DNA from: Spiribacter salilacus
GTDB lineage: Bacteria; Pseudomonadota; Gammaproteobacteria; Nitrococcales; Nitrococcaceae
Length of the DNA stretch: 64,000 nt
NCBI RefSeq assembly: GCF_009649225.1
Contig: NZ_WJPP01000004.1
Span: 293,575-357,574, forward strand
Direction of reading: 5' to 3'
Shown here in pieces: positions 49,169-58,727 of this stretch. Both the position numbers and the translations under genes were made by a program. Under the pieces are notes generated by a model. The model saw nothing but the letters and a program-made list of their open reading frames with translations, did not search any database and had not been told where the DNA came from. Position 1 is the first letter of the stretch. Every line of letters starts with the position of its first letter.

Positions 49169-51763
49169 TTAGTACGGTTTGTTGTTCAGTAACGCCTTGA
49201 GTGCATAAAGCGCATCTTGTGCTTGTTTTGGCGTTAGGTTGTCTGGATCTAACTCGTTGAGCTTTTCGGTAATTGGCGATGGCTCTGTAGCTGTGGGGGC
49301 AGGTGCAGGCTCTGGCGCAGGCTCTGGCGAGAACAATGACAGCTGAGGCTTCTCGGCACCTTGTTTTTCAAGATCTTCTAGTTTGTGCTGGGCGGCGTTA
49401 AGGACATCACGCGGCACACCGGCGAGTGCGGCCACTTGCAGCCCGTAGCTCTTTGAGGCGGGGCCTTCGCGCACCGCATGCAAAAAGACAATATGCTCGC
49501 CATGCTCAACGGCTTCAAGATGACAGTTGCTGGCGGTAGGGAACTGCTCCGGCAGGGCGGTCATTTCAAAATAGTGGGTAGCAAATAGGGTAAATGCCTT
49601 AATGTCGCGGCAAAGTGAGGCTGCGGTGGCCCAGGCGAGAGCCAGACCATCAAAGGTGCTGGTGCCTCTGCCAATTTCATCGAGTAAAACTAGGCTTTGC
49701 GGTGTGGCGTTATTGAGAATATTGGCCGTTTCGGTCATTTCAACCATAAACGTTGAGCGGCCACCGGCCAGATCATCAGAAGCACCAATGCGCGTAAAAA
49801 TTCGATCGATTGGCCCAAACCGTGCGCTGGTAGCGGGCACATGACTGCCGATATGTGCCATCAGGGTCAGCAGCGCAATTTGCCGCATATATGTTGATTT
49901 ACCCCCCATGTTAGGCCCGGTAATGATGAGCATGCGATGTGGATCATCCAGCGCAATACTATTGGGTACAAAGGGGGTTTCGGTATGGTGTTCCACCACC
50001 GGATGGCGGCCAGCTTCAATATGAATGCCCGGCTGATCATCGAGCACGGGGCACACGTATTGTAGCGTTTCGGCCCGTTCCGCCAGCGCAGCCAGCGTAT
50101 CGAGTTCGGCTAGCGCGCTGCTCAGTGTAAGCAGGGGGTCCAGGTGCTTCGTTAACGACTGAATCAGTGCCTCGTACAGTTGTTTTTCTCGAGCCAGTGC
50201 TCGTTCACGTGCGGATAGCACCTTATCCTCAAATTCTTTGAGTTCTGGTGTGATGTACCGCTCGCTAGATTTGAGGGTTTGCCGTCGCGTGTACCGATCG
50301 GGTGCTTGATCACTTTGGCTACGATTAATTTCAATGTAATAGCCATGCACTCGGTTAAATCCCACTCGCAAACTACTAATACCGGTTTGCTCACGCTCAC
50401 GCTGTTCAAGATCGGTGAGAAATTGATCAGCCCCTTGGGCCAAGGTGCGCAATTCATCCAGTGTTTCATCGTAGCCAGAGGCGATGACTCCACCATCACG
50501 AATGACCACCGGTGGCTCTTCAACTAGCGCTTGTTCAAGTGTGGTGCAAAGCGTGGGTTGAGGGGCGGCAGATTGAGCCAGCTCGGCAAGTCGGCCCATT
50601 GAATAGTCAGCAAGCACACTTGCCAAATCTGGCAGGCCACGCAGGGTATTGCGTAATCCAGTTAGATCGCGTGGACGCGCCGTTGCCATGGCAATGCGCG
50701 CGCTAATTCGTTCGATATCGGCTAAGGGGCGGAGTGCATCGCGCAATGGACTATGTCCGTTAGGCCGTAGCTCAGAAATAACGGTTTGTCGGGCGCTTAG
50801 TACGGCACGATCGCGCAAGGGCCGGTGAATCCAGCGTCGCAAAAGCCGACTACCCATTGCCGTTACCGTTACATCGAGTACGCCCGCCAGTGTATGGCTG
50901 TGGTGTCCTTGTAAGTTTTGCTCAAGTTCTAAATTGCGCCGGCTGGCGGCATCGATGCTAATCGCTTCATCAAAGCGCTCAACCTGCAGGCTACGAATAT
51001 GCGGTAATGCGGCGCGCTGGGTTTCAACCACATATTGTAAAACCGCCCCTGCGGCTCCCACGCCAGCAGAAGGCCCCGGTACGCCAAAGCCTTGAAGGTC
51101 CTTCGTTTTAAAATGCTCGATCAGATTGCGCAGCGCGGCATCAGAATCAAAATGCCAAGGCGGGCGTGGAGTAACGCCACAGTCTTCTGGTAAACCGTTG
51201 GGGCGCGGCGCTGTTTCATCGACCAGTAGCTCAACGGGGCGCAAGCGCTCAAGCTCTGCGCCTAATGCCTCTGGCCCGCTTCCCTCACTAATCGAAAACT
51301 GCCCGCTTGCCAGCTCTAGTGCTGCAATACCCCAAGTATCGCCTTGCCAATTTAGCGCGATTAATAAGTTACGCTTGCGGGCCTCGAGCAGTGCCTCATC
51401 CGTTACGGTTCCGGGGGTGATGACGCGCACGACCTGGCGTTCTACTGGGCCTTTGCTAGCCGCTGGATCACCGATTTGTTCGCAAATGGCCACTGACTGC
51501 CCGTGTTTAAGCAGTCGGGCCAAATAGCCCTCATGACTGTGCGCGGGTACCCCTGCCATCGGAATGGGTGCTCCGGCTGACTCTCCGCGTTGGGTTAACG
51601 TGATGTCTAGCAACTGCGCAGCCTGCCGGGCATCGTCGTAGAAGAGCTCATAAAAGTCACCCATCCGATAAAAAAGCAGGGTGTCTGGGTGCTCGGCCTT
51701 AATGCGCAGGTACTGCTGCATCATTGGCGTGTGAGAAGTAGAGGCAAGCGGCTTTTTGGTCAT
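49169..51763 (-). CDS. mutS: DNA mismatch repair protein MutS
   Basis: MutS recognises mismatches and recruits MutL. The 864-residue protein has the mismatch-reading [11 protein letters not shown] motif in the N-terminal domain (Phe-x-Glu), the lever and clamp regions, and the ATPase Walker [20 protein letters not shown] with ABC-type [16 protein letters not shown]. The ATG at 51763 is chosen: a TTG at 51787 is upstream but inside the opposite gene. Only 14 bp separate its start from sbtA; no Shine-Dalgarno is visible, so mutS may also be leaderless or depend on a promoter inside sbtA. Confidence 0.96.
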   Translation of the reverse strand: MTKKPLASTSHTPMMQQYLRIKAEHPDTLLFYRMGDFYELFYDDARQAAQLLDITLTQRGESAGAPIPMAGVPAHSHEGYLARLLKHGQSVAICEQIGDPAASKGPVERQVVRVITPGTVTDEALLEARKRNLLIALNWQGDTWGIAALELASGQFSISEGSGPEALGAELERLRPVELLVDETAPRPNGLPEDCGVTPRPPWHFDSDAALRNLIEHFKTKDLQGFGVPGPSAGVGAAGAVLQYVVETQRAALPHIRSLQVERFDEAISIDAASRRNLELEQNLQGHHSHTLAGVLDVTVTAMGSRLLRRWIHRPLRDRAVLSARQTVISELRPNGHSPLRDALRPLADIERISARIAMATARPRDLTGLRNTLRGLPDLASVLADYSMGRLAELAQSAAPQPTLCTTLEQALVEEPPVVIRDGGVIASGYDETLDELRTLAQGADQFLTDLEQREREQTGISSLRVGFNRVHGYYIEINRSQSDQAPDRYTRRQTLKSSERYITPELKEFEDKVLSARERALAREKQLYEALIQSLTKHLDPLLTLSSALAELDTLAALAERAETLQYVCPVLDDQPGIHIEAGRHPVVEHHTETPFVPNSIALDDPHRMLIITGPNMGGKSTYMRQIALLTLMAHIGSHVPATSARFGPIDRIFTRIGASDDLAGGRSTFMVEMTETANILNNATPQSLVLLDEIGRGTSTFDGLALAWATAASLCRDIKAFTLFATHYFEMTALPEQFPTASNCHLEAVEHGEHIVFLHAVREGPASKSYGLQVAALAGVPRDVLNAAQHKLEDLEKQGAEKPQLSLFSPEPAPEPAPAPTATEPSPITEKLNELDPDNLTPKQAQDALYALKALLNNKPY

Positions 51764-51765
51764 GC

Positions 51766-51771
51766 TAATAT
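51766..51771 (+). promoter_or_regulatory. sbtA -10 element, predicted leaderless
   Basis: TAATAT (5 of 6 versus TATAAT is not met; 4 of 6) ends 7 nt before the A of the ATG at 51778, so transcription would start at the start codon. There is no Shine-Dalgarno. It lies between divergent mutS and sbtA, which are 14 bp apart. Confidence 0.4.
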
Positions 51772-51777
51772 TTGCTG

Positions 51778-52719
51778 ATGGATCCAATCATTTTGTTCTT
51801 CGTCCTCGGTGTGACGGCTGGCATTCTGCGAGCTGAGTTACGCCTTCCCACCGCGATTTATGAGTTGGTCAGTATCCTGCTCCTTCTTACCATCGGGCTC
51901 AAGGGTGGTGTTGAAATTGCTAAGCAACCGCTGGATGCATTATTGCCTCAAGTCAGTGCTGTGTTGTTGATGGGCTTTGCATTGCCGCTGGTTGCCTTTC
52001 CTGCGCTGTTTTGGTTAGGTCGAATGGCACGCGCTGATGCCGCCTCCATTGCGGCGCATTATGGTTCGGTTAGCGTTGGCACCTATGCCGTTGCCACCGC
52101 CTTTTTGGCCAGCCGAAACATTGGGTACGAAGCACAGATGCCTCTGTTGCTGACGGTACTTGAAGTGCCGGCGATTATTGTGGGGATTTTGTTTGCCCGG
52201 GGGCTGAGTCGCGGCACCGATTGGCGCGCGCTGGGTCGAGAGGTGTTTTTAGGCAAAAGCATCGTGCTGCTTCTTGGCGGATTGCTCATTGGTTGGGCAG
52301 CAGGCCCTGAAGGCGTTAAACCAATTGAACCTTTGTTTTTTGACCTGTTTCAGGGCGTTTTGGCCTTGTTCTTGCTAGAAATGGGTTTGATTACTGCCTC
52401 GCACCTGGGGGTTCTTCGGCGTCACGGCGTCTTTCTCGCCGCATTTGGTGTGCTCATGCCGCTGTTCGGTTCGGTTGTTGGTACGTTATTAGCTGGTCTA
52501 CTCGGGTTTTCGGTAGGCGGCATGATGTTGCTGGCCACATTGGCCGCTAGTGCGTCGTATATTGCTGTGCCCGCCGCCATGCGTATTTCGGTGCCCGAAG
52601 CAAACCCCACATTATCGCTGGCCGCCTCTTTAGGCATTACCTTTCCGTTTAATGTGCTGATTGGTATCCCGCTGTATCTTGCCATGGCACAGTGGTGGTC
52701 GTCCGTCATTGGAGGATGA
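51778..52719 (+). CDS. Sodium-dependent bicarbonate transporter, SbtA family
   Basis: A 313-residue, roughly ten-helix protein of the SbtA family, which imports bicarbonate with Na+. The start [44 protein letters not shown] and [18 protein letters not shown] segments are typical, and [36 protein letters not shown] closes the second repeat. The ATG at 51778 is preferred to a TTG 6 nt earlier. An SbtB-like PII gene follows 5 bp later. In non-photosynthetic bacteria the carrier may supply bicarbonate for carboxylations or pH homeostasis; the ion is inferred from the family. Confidence 0.85.
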   Translation: MDPIILFFVLGVTAGILRAELRLPTAIYELVSILLLLTIGLKGGVEIAKQPLDALLPQVSAVLLMGFALPLVAFPALFWLGRMARADAASIAAHYGSVSVGTYAVATAFLASRNIGYEAQMPLLLTVLEVPAIIVGILFARGLSRGTDWRALGREVFLGKSIVLLLGGLLIGWAAGPEGVKPIEPLFFDLFQGVLALFLLEMGLITASHLGVLRRHGVFLAAFGVLMPLFGSVVGTLLAGLLGFSVGGMMLLATLAASASYIAVPAAMRISVPEANPTLSLAASLGITFPFNVLIGIPLYLAMAQWWSSVIGG

Positions 52720-52724
52720 GTGCG

Positions 52725-53042
52725 ATGAGCGTTAATAAAACAGATTACCGACTACTAACCATCATTACCGAGGCCGCTCTTGAGAGTCGGTTGATTGATG
52801 CGCTAGAACAATGTGGCGCACCGGGCTACACCATTATGGATGTGCGTGGTAAAGGCGATCGGGGGGTCCGCAGCGCGGGATGGGATCAAAGCGGAAACAT
52901 CCGAGTTGATGTGGTGTGTGATGAGGTTACTGCTAATCGCGCGCTTGCGCATGTGCGTGATCGTTTCTATGAAAACTACGCCATGATTGCAACGCTTAGC
53001 CCTGTTGAAGTGCTTAGGCCTGAGAAATTCTCGCCGCGTTAA
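52725..53042 (+). CDS. PII-like signalling protein, SbtB-like
   Basis: A 105-residue protein with a PII/CutA-like ferredoxin fold: DYRLLTIITEAALESRLIDALEQCGAPGYTIMDVRGKGDRGVRSAGWDQSGNIRVDVVCDE resembles SbtB proteins, which bind adenine nucleotides including cAMP and inhibit SbtA. The long T-loop region (RGKGDRGVRSAGWD) precedes the conserved IRVDVVC strand. The ATG at 52725 has GGAGG 9 nt upstream; another in-frame ATG at 52716 overlaps the sbtA stop. It overlaps the convergent ATPase gene by 29 bp. Confidence 0.75.
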   Translation: MSVNKTDYRLLTIITEAALESRLIDALEQCGAPGYTIMDVRGKGDRGVRSAGWDQSGNIRVDVVCDEVTANRALAHVRDRFYENYAMIATLSPVEVLRPEKFSPR

Positions 53043-56000
53043 GCCAGCCAGCTACTGTTTGTATTTCTTCTGGCGGCAGTCGATGGCCTAACGTTGCCAG
53101 CAGCTGCTGAATAATCGCTTCATCTTCAAGAATGGGGTTAGGGTCTAAATGCCCGCTTTGAATCAATTCCTGTTCTAAGTCTTTGATTTTGTCTTGGCGA
53201 AAGCCTGTTACCGCTTTGTTGTTTAGCTTTTCAATCAGTTGTGCGGCGTTGCCATGGCAGTCTTCGGCAACCTTGGTAACGCGAGGCAACATGGTTGAGC
53301 TAACGGCCTCGCAGTTTTCAAGCACGGCTTGATTGACGGGCTTACCGCGCCCTTGCTGCGCGAGCTTTTGCCAGCGTTGCGCGATTTCTCCCCTGCGCTG
53401 TAGGGTTTGAGCCCATGTGGGTAACGGCTCAGACGTTGCCCCTTTGCGCGTTTCTATCCAGTGCTCAGCCGGCCCCCAGTAGCGTAACGACCAGTCAGTC
53501 ATCACCGTATATAAATTGGGCAGATCATCCCGCAGCAAGTGGAAAAGATGAATGCCGTTTGGGCTATCGATGGGGTTAATACCGGGTATGCCAAGCTGTG
53601 CGGCATAGTCGGCAGCCGATTGGTTATCAGGTGCCGTAATGCTCGGGCTGAGGTTGGGCACAACGTAAGACTCTGGCTGTGCATTCGCGGTGCGTGCGGT
53701 GCCTAAATCAATAATATGTGGGCTAGATTCTGCACTGGCCTGCCACAGGCTAAGGTCCTCAGGCCGCGCGCTGAGGTAAATGACTTGGCGGTTTTCAGCG
53801 CTAGTTAGCTGCTCTAAGCTTTTAACCGCGGCGCTAAAGCGTTGTGGGTCGCTGTTACCCAAGGCCTCATCCAAAATAAATGGCAAAGGCCGGGTTAGCC
53901 GCTCTTGGTCTTGCGCCCAGGCAATGCGAGCCGCGAGTAAGAGTTGCATACGTGTGGCGGAAGATAATGCATCCAGCGTGCGTTGTTTATTGTGAACTAG
54001 ATCTTTGGCAACCACTTCGTGATTTTCACTAAATGCCAGCGACCAATTGCCGTGGGTGAAGGCCTCAAAGCGCGCCTTAGCCATTTTTGCCAATTGGGGT
54101 TCATGCGCCTGCTGATAGTTTTTTTCGACCTTAGCCAACAGCCATTCACCCGCTTTAACCATGCGGTGCTCGGTGAGTGTGTCTTCTAGGCTGGCTTTTA
54201 TCGTTGCCTCCTCGGCAATGGCCTCACTGAGCGCAGTGGAGCCTAATGCTTGGTTGATCTCTGCTTTTAGCTCACTGCGTTGTTGTTGCAATGCCTCAGC
54301 CGATTCCGCTAGGCGCGTTTGTTCGCTCAGCGCTGTTTCAATGGCGGCTTGATCATCGGCTTCTACCCATGCAATCAGCTGTGGCTGATCGGTAAGCTCG
54401 CGCTGGCGTTCTTTTTCTGTCACTTCATAATCGCGTAGTTGGGCGGTGGCGTGTTGATACGCTTGGTGGTCTTCATGGAGTGCTTGAATTTGCGCACTGG
54501 CATGTGGGTCAAGCTGAGTTAGGGCCTCCCATTGTGCCTCCGCCGCGTCTTGTGCATCGGCCTGTGTTTGAGCATCTTCAATGCGTGCTTGAATGAGCGT
54601 GAGTGAACCGAGTTGCTCTCTTGCCTTACTAGTTCGAGCCGTTAAGGAATCTAAAGCTGCCTCCAAGGACGTATCATTCTCGCCTGAGGGTACGGCGTGC
54701 CATTGCGCTAAGAAGTCTGTTAATGCTGCGTTGAGTTCGCTGATTTTGTTTTCTTTGCTGGTGCACTCCGCCTGCGCTTCGGCGGCTTGCTTTTCTGCTG
54801 CATCAAGATCTCTTGCCAACTCCAGCCAGCGCACTACGCCGCGGTCTTGATAGGGTGCATTGCTTAAGTGATGGGTTTTTAACAACGCATTTATGGAGGC
54901 GGCCGGCTTAGCCGCTTTTTTGCTGCCAGTGCTACGCAGTAAAATAAGCCCGCCCAGCCCTGCCAGTGTTGCGGTACCGGCAAGCAACACAAACACGTTG
55001 CTAAGCGCAATACCAAGCAGAAGGCTGCCCCCACCACCTAAGCCAATTAACCCAACCATCCAGCGGTTGGAGGCTTGCGCTGGTTGAGCATGCTCCAGTT
55101 GGCTGATTAAAGCTGGGGAGATGATGGGTGCTGCACTCACATCATCGCCAGCAAGCTGTGTTTGCAGATGCTCAATGTGATCGCGGGCAGACTGCAAGCG
55201 CCCTTGAGCGGATTCCAGCGCATGCCGATGAGTTTGAATTTGCCGCAGCGACTGCTTCCACGCTTCTAGTTCGCTGGGGTCTGGTCTTGCGTGGCTCAGG
55301 CCGGTCTCATTCAGCGCCGCCTGAATGGTTTTTTGCTCCTGCTTTAGGCGCGCAAGTTTTTGATCGATGTGCTTGCGGTCTTCCACCAGCTTTTGTGCTT
55401 GTGTGGGCTCATCACCTCGGAGCTTGGCTAAGCGCGGATCATACCCAGCAATAACTTGTTGTTGTTTAAGGCGCTCTCGGCGTGCTTGCAACAACAATAA
55501 TGCCTTATTTAAGCGGTTTACCTGATTGGCCGCTTTAACCGCTTCGCTAAGCTTAGCCTCGAGCTGTGGTAGTTGCTTGCGCTGAGTTTGTAGCTGCTGA
55601 TAGCTATGTTCTAAGTCTCTACGTTTTTGTTGTGCGGCTTTCCACTGGTTGAGTTCGCCTCGCGGAAAAGTAATACCCTCTAGTTTGGCGTGTTGTTTGA
55701 CTTGCGTGAAATTAATTCCACCGGCCAATGCCTCGCGAAAGCGCTGATGCAATGCCTCATGATCTGCATCACGTGGCGGCAATAGACTTTCTGCGGTAAG
55801 CCAGTAACAGCGCAGCGCCTCTTGGCTGGGGAGGGGTGGCGGCTCAACGATTGCTCCGTTGAGGTACCACTGAATACTGCTGGCATGGCGTTCAACTAGC
55901 CATTCGGTATCGCCTTCGCGTAACCGAGCCTCCAGTACAAGCCCCGGTGGGTCGCTGGCTTTTTTATTACCCAGCAAGAAAAACAACGCACGGGCTAGAC

Positions 56001-56115
56001 TGCTCTTGCCAATGGCATTCGGGCCGATAACAAAGTTGGCTCCCGGCTCAAAATTCTGCTCAATGGGCTTCGCGATGCCCGGTAGGCTAGTAATTTTTAG
56101 TGAGATCAGCTCCAT
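53014..56115 (-). CDS. SMC/RecF-type AAA ATPase, YhaN-like, with C-terminal extension
   Basis: A 1033-residue ATPase with ABC/SMC features: Walker A GPNAIGKSSLARALF at 31-44, long coiled-coil arms (about 160-340 and 430-680), a pair of hydrophobic segments at the coiled-coil tip (about 352-396, GLIGLGGGGSLLLGIALS and FVLLAGTATLAGLGGLILL), signature LDALSSATRMQLLLAARIAWA near 714-733 and Walker B PFILDEALGNSDPQRF near 745-760. This is the YhaN plan, which couples to a YhaO nuclease. After the ATPase, about 220 residues (815-1033) form an extension I do not recognise, with a WxxRYWGPAEHWIE segment. It abuts the phosphoesterase with zero spacing. A DNA end-processing or defence role is inferred. 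Confidence 0.8.
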   Translation of the reverse strand: MELISLKITSLPGIAKPIEQNFEPGANFVIGPNAIGKSSLARALFFLLGNKKASDPPGLVLEARLREGDTEWLVERHASSIQWYLNGAIVEPPPLPSQEALRCYWLTAESLLPPRDADHEALHQRFREALAGGINFTQVKQHAKLEGITFPRGELNQWKAAQQKRRDLEHSYQQLQTQRKQLPQLEAKLSEAVKAANQVNRLNKALLLLQARRERLKQQQVIAGYDPRLAKLRGDEPTQAQKLVEDRKHIDQKLARLKQEQKTIQAALNETGLSHARPDPSELEAWKQSLRQIQTHRHALESAQGRLQSARDHIEHLQTQLAGDDVSAAPIISPALISQLEHAQPAQASNRWMVGLIGLGGGGSLLLGIALSNVFVLLAGTATLAGLGGLILLRSTGSKKAAKPAASINALLKTHHLSNAPYQDRGVVRWLELARDLDAAEKQAAEAQAECTSKENKISELNAALTDFLAQWHAVPSGENDTSLEAALDSLTARTSKAREQLGSLTLIQARIEDAQTQADAQDAAEAQWEALTQLDPHASAQIQALHEDHQAYQHATAQLRDYEVTEKERQRELTDQPQLIAWVEADDQAAIETALSEQTRLAESAEALQQQRSELKAEINQALGSTALSEAIAEEATIKASLEDTLTEHRMVKAGEWLLAKVEKNYQQAHEPQLAKMAKARFEAFTHGNWSLAFSENHEVVAKDLVHNKQRTLDALSSATRMQLLLAARIAWAQDQERLTRPLPFILDEALGNSDPQRFSAAVKSLEQLTSAENRQVIYLSARPEDLSLWQASAESSPHIIDLGTARTANAQPESYVVPNLSPSITAPDNQSAADYAAQLGIPGINPIDSPNGIHLFHLLRDDLPNLYTVMTDWSLRYWGPAEHWIETRKGATSEPLPTWAQTLQRRGEIAQRWQKLAQQGRGKPVNQAVLENCEAVSSTMLPRVTKVAEDCHGNAAQLIEKLNNKAVTGFRQDKIKDLEQELIQSGHLDPNPILEDEAIIQQLLATLGHRLPPEEIQTVAGWLNAARISQA

Positions 56116-57393
56116 TTAACCGGCCTGCTGTTCGAGCATGGCGCGCAACGCGCGCTGGCCTGACAATCGCAACCAGGTTGCAACCTGCTCCGGTTGGGGT
56201 GGGGTGCTGTCGATTTGGCTCCAGTCTTGGTGCCTAGGGTCATCGGCCAGCGCAGTCATGGCCTGCTCGAGTAATCGTTGGCGTGCCGGGTTTTCAGCGG
56301 GCTGGTCAAGTTGCAAAAGGTACTGTGCAAGCAACCCGGGTTGATCCTGACGTTGGGCAAGCTGAGTAAGATCCAGTGTCGGCTGCAGGTCAAATTCAAG
56401 GCGATCGATAAAATATTCAACCTCCGGCAAACCGGGTAACCCCATTAACTCAGTGCTCGTCTTACCGGTAATTGCCTCTAAATCGGTATCAGAAAGGTCG
56501 CATGCACCGTGGTAGCGAAGCCGGAGACCTACGACTTCAGGCCGATCGGCTGACTGTTTGAGGTGATCAGCTAGGGCTTGCAGTGCCCTGGTAACTCGCT
56601 GACGCGCTTCGGCTTGAGTGGCTACTCCATCCACATCAATAGTGATGCGCTCCCAGCGTATTGGGGCAAGGGGGCGGTGCGTCATGCCAACTACCTGGCC
56701 CGCCTCGATTTCCATGATCCACGGGCCACGGGGTCCGTGCTCGCCCGCATCTAGGCCACACAGCGTGCCGAGATAGCCGCTGGGCGAAGCCCCATTTAAG
56801 GAGTCGGGCTGATGAACATGCCCCAATAGCCAGACATCCATATTAGCGTTTTTTAGCGCGTTGCTGGTCACCGGCGCATACCCACTGGATTGATCTCGAT
56901 CGCAATGCAACAAGCCGATATTCAAACCGTGGTTACGCTGAGCGGGCAGGGTCTCTAGCGGGCTATTAGCATAATGATTTTGTGCAAAAGACCATCCCCA
57001 AAACGTTATTTCGCCCTCTGGGGTTGAATGTGGGTGAGACTGCCACCGCTCGCCCTCACCCAAAAGAGTTGCCTGGTCCACAAACTGCGCTACTTCCGGC
57101 AGCGTTTTAGCATCATGATTGCCACAAATCATGAGCACGGGAATACCGTGCTTGGCCAGTGCAGAAACGCCTTTTTGCACAATAGGCAGTGCCTCGAAAT
57201 AATCGCTATCAGATTCAACGACATCACCGACCATGACCACAATGTTTACCGACTCGCGAATGGCCAGTGCGATGGTCTGCTCCCAGGCAGCTTGAGGGCT
57301 AAGTGTATGCGCTCGCTGATGCAAGGCATGGGGCAGGCGCGAGGGTTTGCGCCCCAGATGGATATCGCCAATGGCTAATATTTTTATGCTCAT
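56116..57393 (-). CDS. SbcD/YhaO-like metallophosphoesterase nuclease
   Basis: A 425-residue calcineurin-fold phosphoesterase. Metal-site motifs are in order: GDIHLGRKPS, MVGDVVESDSD, MICGNHD, LLHCDRDQSSGYAP and LLGHVHQPDS, the Mre11/SbcD series. The C-terminal part (LRLRYHGACDL...FDLQPTLDLTQL) is a YhaO-like capping domain. With the directly adjacent ATPase it should form an Mre11-Rad50-like nuclease complex that trims DNA ends. It starts at 57393, has GGAAG about 11 nt upstream, and is separated from the DUF1127-like gene upstream by a terminator. Confidence 0.85.
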   Translation of the reverse strand: MSIKILAIGDIHLGRKPSRLPHALHQRAHTLSPQAAWEQTIALAIRESVNIVVMVGDVVESDSDYFEALPIVQKGVSALAKHGIPVLMICGNHDAKTLPEVAQFVDQATLLGEGERWQSHPHSTPEGEITFWGWSFAQNHYANSPLETLPAQRNHGLNIGLLHCDRDQSSGYAPVTSNALKNANMDVWLLGHVHQPDSLNGASPSGYLGTLCGLDAGEHGPRGPWIMEIEAGQVVGMTHRPLAPIRWERITIDVDGVATQAEARQRVTRALQALADHLKQSADRPEVVGLRLRYHGACDLSDTDLEAITGKTSTELMGLPGLPEVEYFIDRLEFDLQPTLDLTQLAQRQDQPGLLAQYLLQLDQPAENPARQRLLEQAMTALADDPRHQDWSQIDSTPPQPEQVATWLRLSGQRALRAMLEQQAG

Positions 57394-57433
57394 GAGCTTT
57401 GATCTTCCGTGACGCTCAGCAATTGTTCAAGCC

Positions 57434-57462
57434 AAAAAAAAGCCACGCTGTAGCGTGGCTTT
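57434..57462 (-). terminator. Intrinsic terminator after the DUF1127-like gene
   Basis: In the minus strand, AAAGCCACGC and GCGTGGCTTT form a 10-bp stem with a 4-nt loop, followed by a run of U (complement of the A-run at 57434-57441). It closes the small gene at 57487-57690 and separates it from the nuclease pair downstream. Confidence 0.8.
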
Positions 57463-57486
57463 AGTCAAACGCGGCCGATTAACGGA

Positions 57487-57690
57487 TCAGGCGGCCGTTT
57501 GCTGCAGCTGGCGAGACCGACGCGGCGTGCGCTGCTCGGCAGGCTTAACCATGGAGCGGGTTGCGCTGACTTGGCCAAGTGGCTGCCTGTAAAACGCAGC
57601 AAGCTGCTGGTCGCTGAGCTGCTGGGTGGCCGACCGGCGAACCTGCCGCCATTGGATCCAACCGTTGATGAACTGGCTAGGGATGTTCAT
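57487..57690 (-). CDS. Small basic protein, DUF1127-like
   Basis: A 67-residue basic protein (QFINGWIQWRQVRRSATQQLSDQQLAAF... RTPRRSRQLQQ). The W-x(5)-RR-x(3)-L-x-x-L motif with a following helical SDQQLAAF resembles the DUF1127 domain (YjiS-like), which binds RNA in some proteobacteria, but the LxDLD-I-G-ending of canonical members is degenerate and the tail is longer. A very strong GGAGG lies 8 nt before the ATG. It has its own terminator and is divergent from a LysR regulator, 118-124 bp away. Confidence 0.6.
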   Translation of the reverse strand: MNIPSQFINGWIQWRQVRRSATQQLSDQQLAAFYRQPLGQVSATRSMVKPAEQRTPRRSRQLQQTAA

Positions 57691-57814
57691 TACGATTTAC
57701 CTCCGTGTTGTTGTCTAAATTTCATTAACTTGGCGTTATTTTCTCGTTTCTGTCTGGTTCAGGCAACTGAATAAAGATAAACTAATGGATGAATTTAATT
57801 GAAGGGTAATGAGG

Positions 57815-58723
57815 ATGGCATCGGTCTCTGCTCCTAACTCACTGCAAGGTTTGCCCCTGCTTGATGTGGACATTTTAAGAACGTTTATTGCGATTGCTGA
57901 AACCGGCAGTTTTACGCGTGCCGCGCAGCAGGTCTTTCGAACGCCTTCGGCCGTGAGCATGCAGATTAAGCGACTAGAAGAAACGCTGGGGCGAGCGATG
58001 TTTGTGCGTGAACCCCGCCAAGTGCATTTGACCCCAGAAGGCGAAATCTTGCTGGGTTATGCCCGGCAGCTACTTGAACTCAATGATGAGGCGGTTGGCC
58101 AATTTCTCTCACCCCAGGTGGGCGGTACCGTGCGCTTAGGTGCACCTAGCGATATGGGTACGCGTTACTTACCCGCCATCATCGCGCAGTTTACCCGTGC
58201 CTACCCCGCGGTTCAGGTGAATGTGCGGTTGGGGCGCAGCCCTGATTTGATGCGCCGGCTCGACGTCGGTGAGTTGGATCTGGCGTTACTGGTGTCTGAA
58301 GCCGGCAGAACACCGGCGATTGGTGCAGAGCCGATATACAGCGAAGCACTGGTTTGGGCAGGCCGAGAGGGCGGTGTAGCCTGGAATCGAACGCCCCTGC
58401 CGCTGGCAGTGGCTGATCGAGGTTGTGCGTGGCGGCGAATTGCGATGGAGGCCCTTAATCGCGCGGGCATGCGTTATCGGATTGCGTACACCAGTGAGCA
58501 TGCCGAGGCGCACGTCGCCGCCCTTGCTGCAGATATTGCGATTGCGCCTTTGCCCAGAGGCTTAGTTCAACCGCCGCTGCGAGTGATCGAACATGAAGAG
58601 GGTGGGCTACCCCCGTTAGCAGAATATGCGCTTTCGCTAAAACGCATTCCTGCGCGGGGGGCGGCAGCAGAAGCATTGGCCCAGCACCTGATCGATCATT
58701 TTGCCAGTCAGGCAGTAGGCTGA
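57815..58723 (+). CDS. LysR-family transcriptional regulator, LrhA-like
   Basis: A 302-residue LysR regulator with the N-terminal helix-turn-helix LLDVDILRTFIAIAETGSFTRAAQQVFRTPSAVSMQIKRLEETLG and a periplasmic-binding-like effector domain (GGTVRLGAPSDMGTRYLPAIIAQFTRAYPAVQVNV). The ATG at 57815 is selected because AAGGG lies 8 nt upstream; an ATG at 57809 has that site only 2 nt away. By usual LysR logic it may control the divergent DUF1127-like gene and itself. The effector is unknown. Confidence 0.85.
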   Translation: MASVSAPNSLQGLPLLDVDILRTFIAIAETGSFTRAAQQVFRTPSAVSMQIKRLEETLGRAMFVREPRQVHLTPEGEILLGYARQLLELNDEAVGQFLSPQVGGTVRLGAPSDMGTRYLPAIIAQFTRAYPAVQVNVRLGRSPDLMRRLDVGELDLALLVSEAGRTPAIGAEPIYSEALVWAGREGGVAWNRTPLPLAVADRGCAWRRIAMEALNRAGMRYRIAYTSEHAEAHVAALAADIAIAPLPRGLVQPPLRVIEHEEGGLPPLAEYALSLKRIPARGAAAEALAQHLIDHFASQAVG

Positions 58724-58727
58724 TTGG

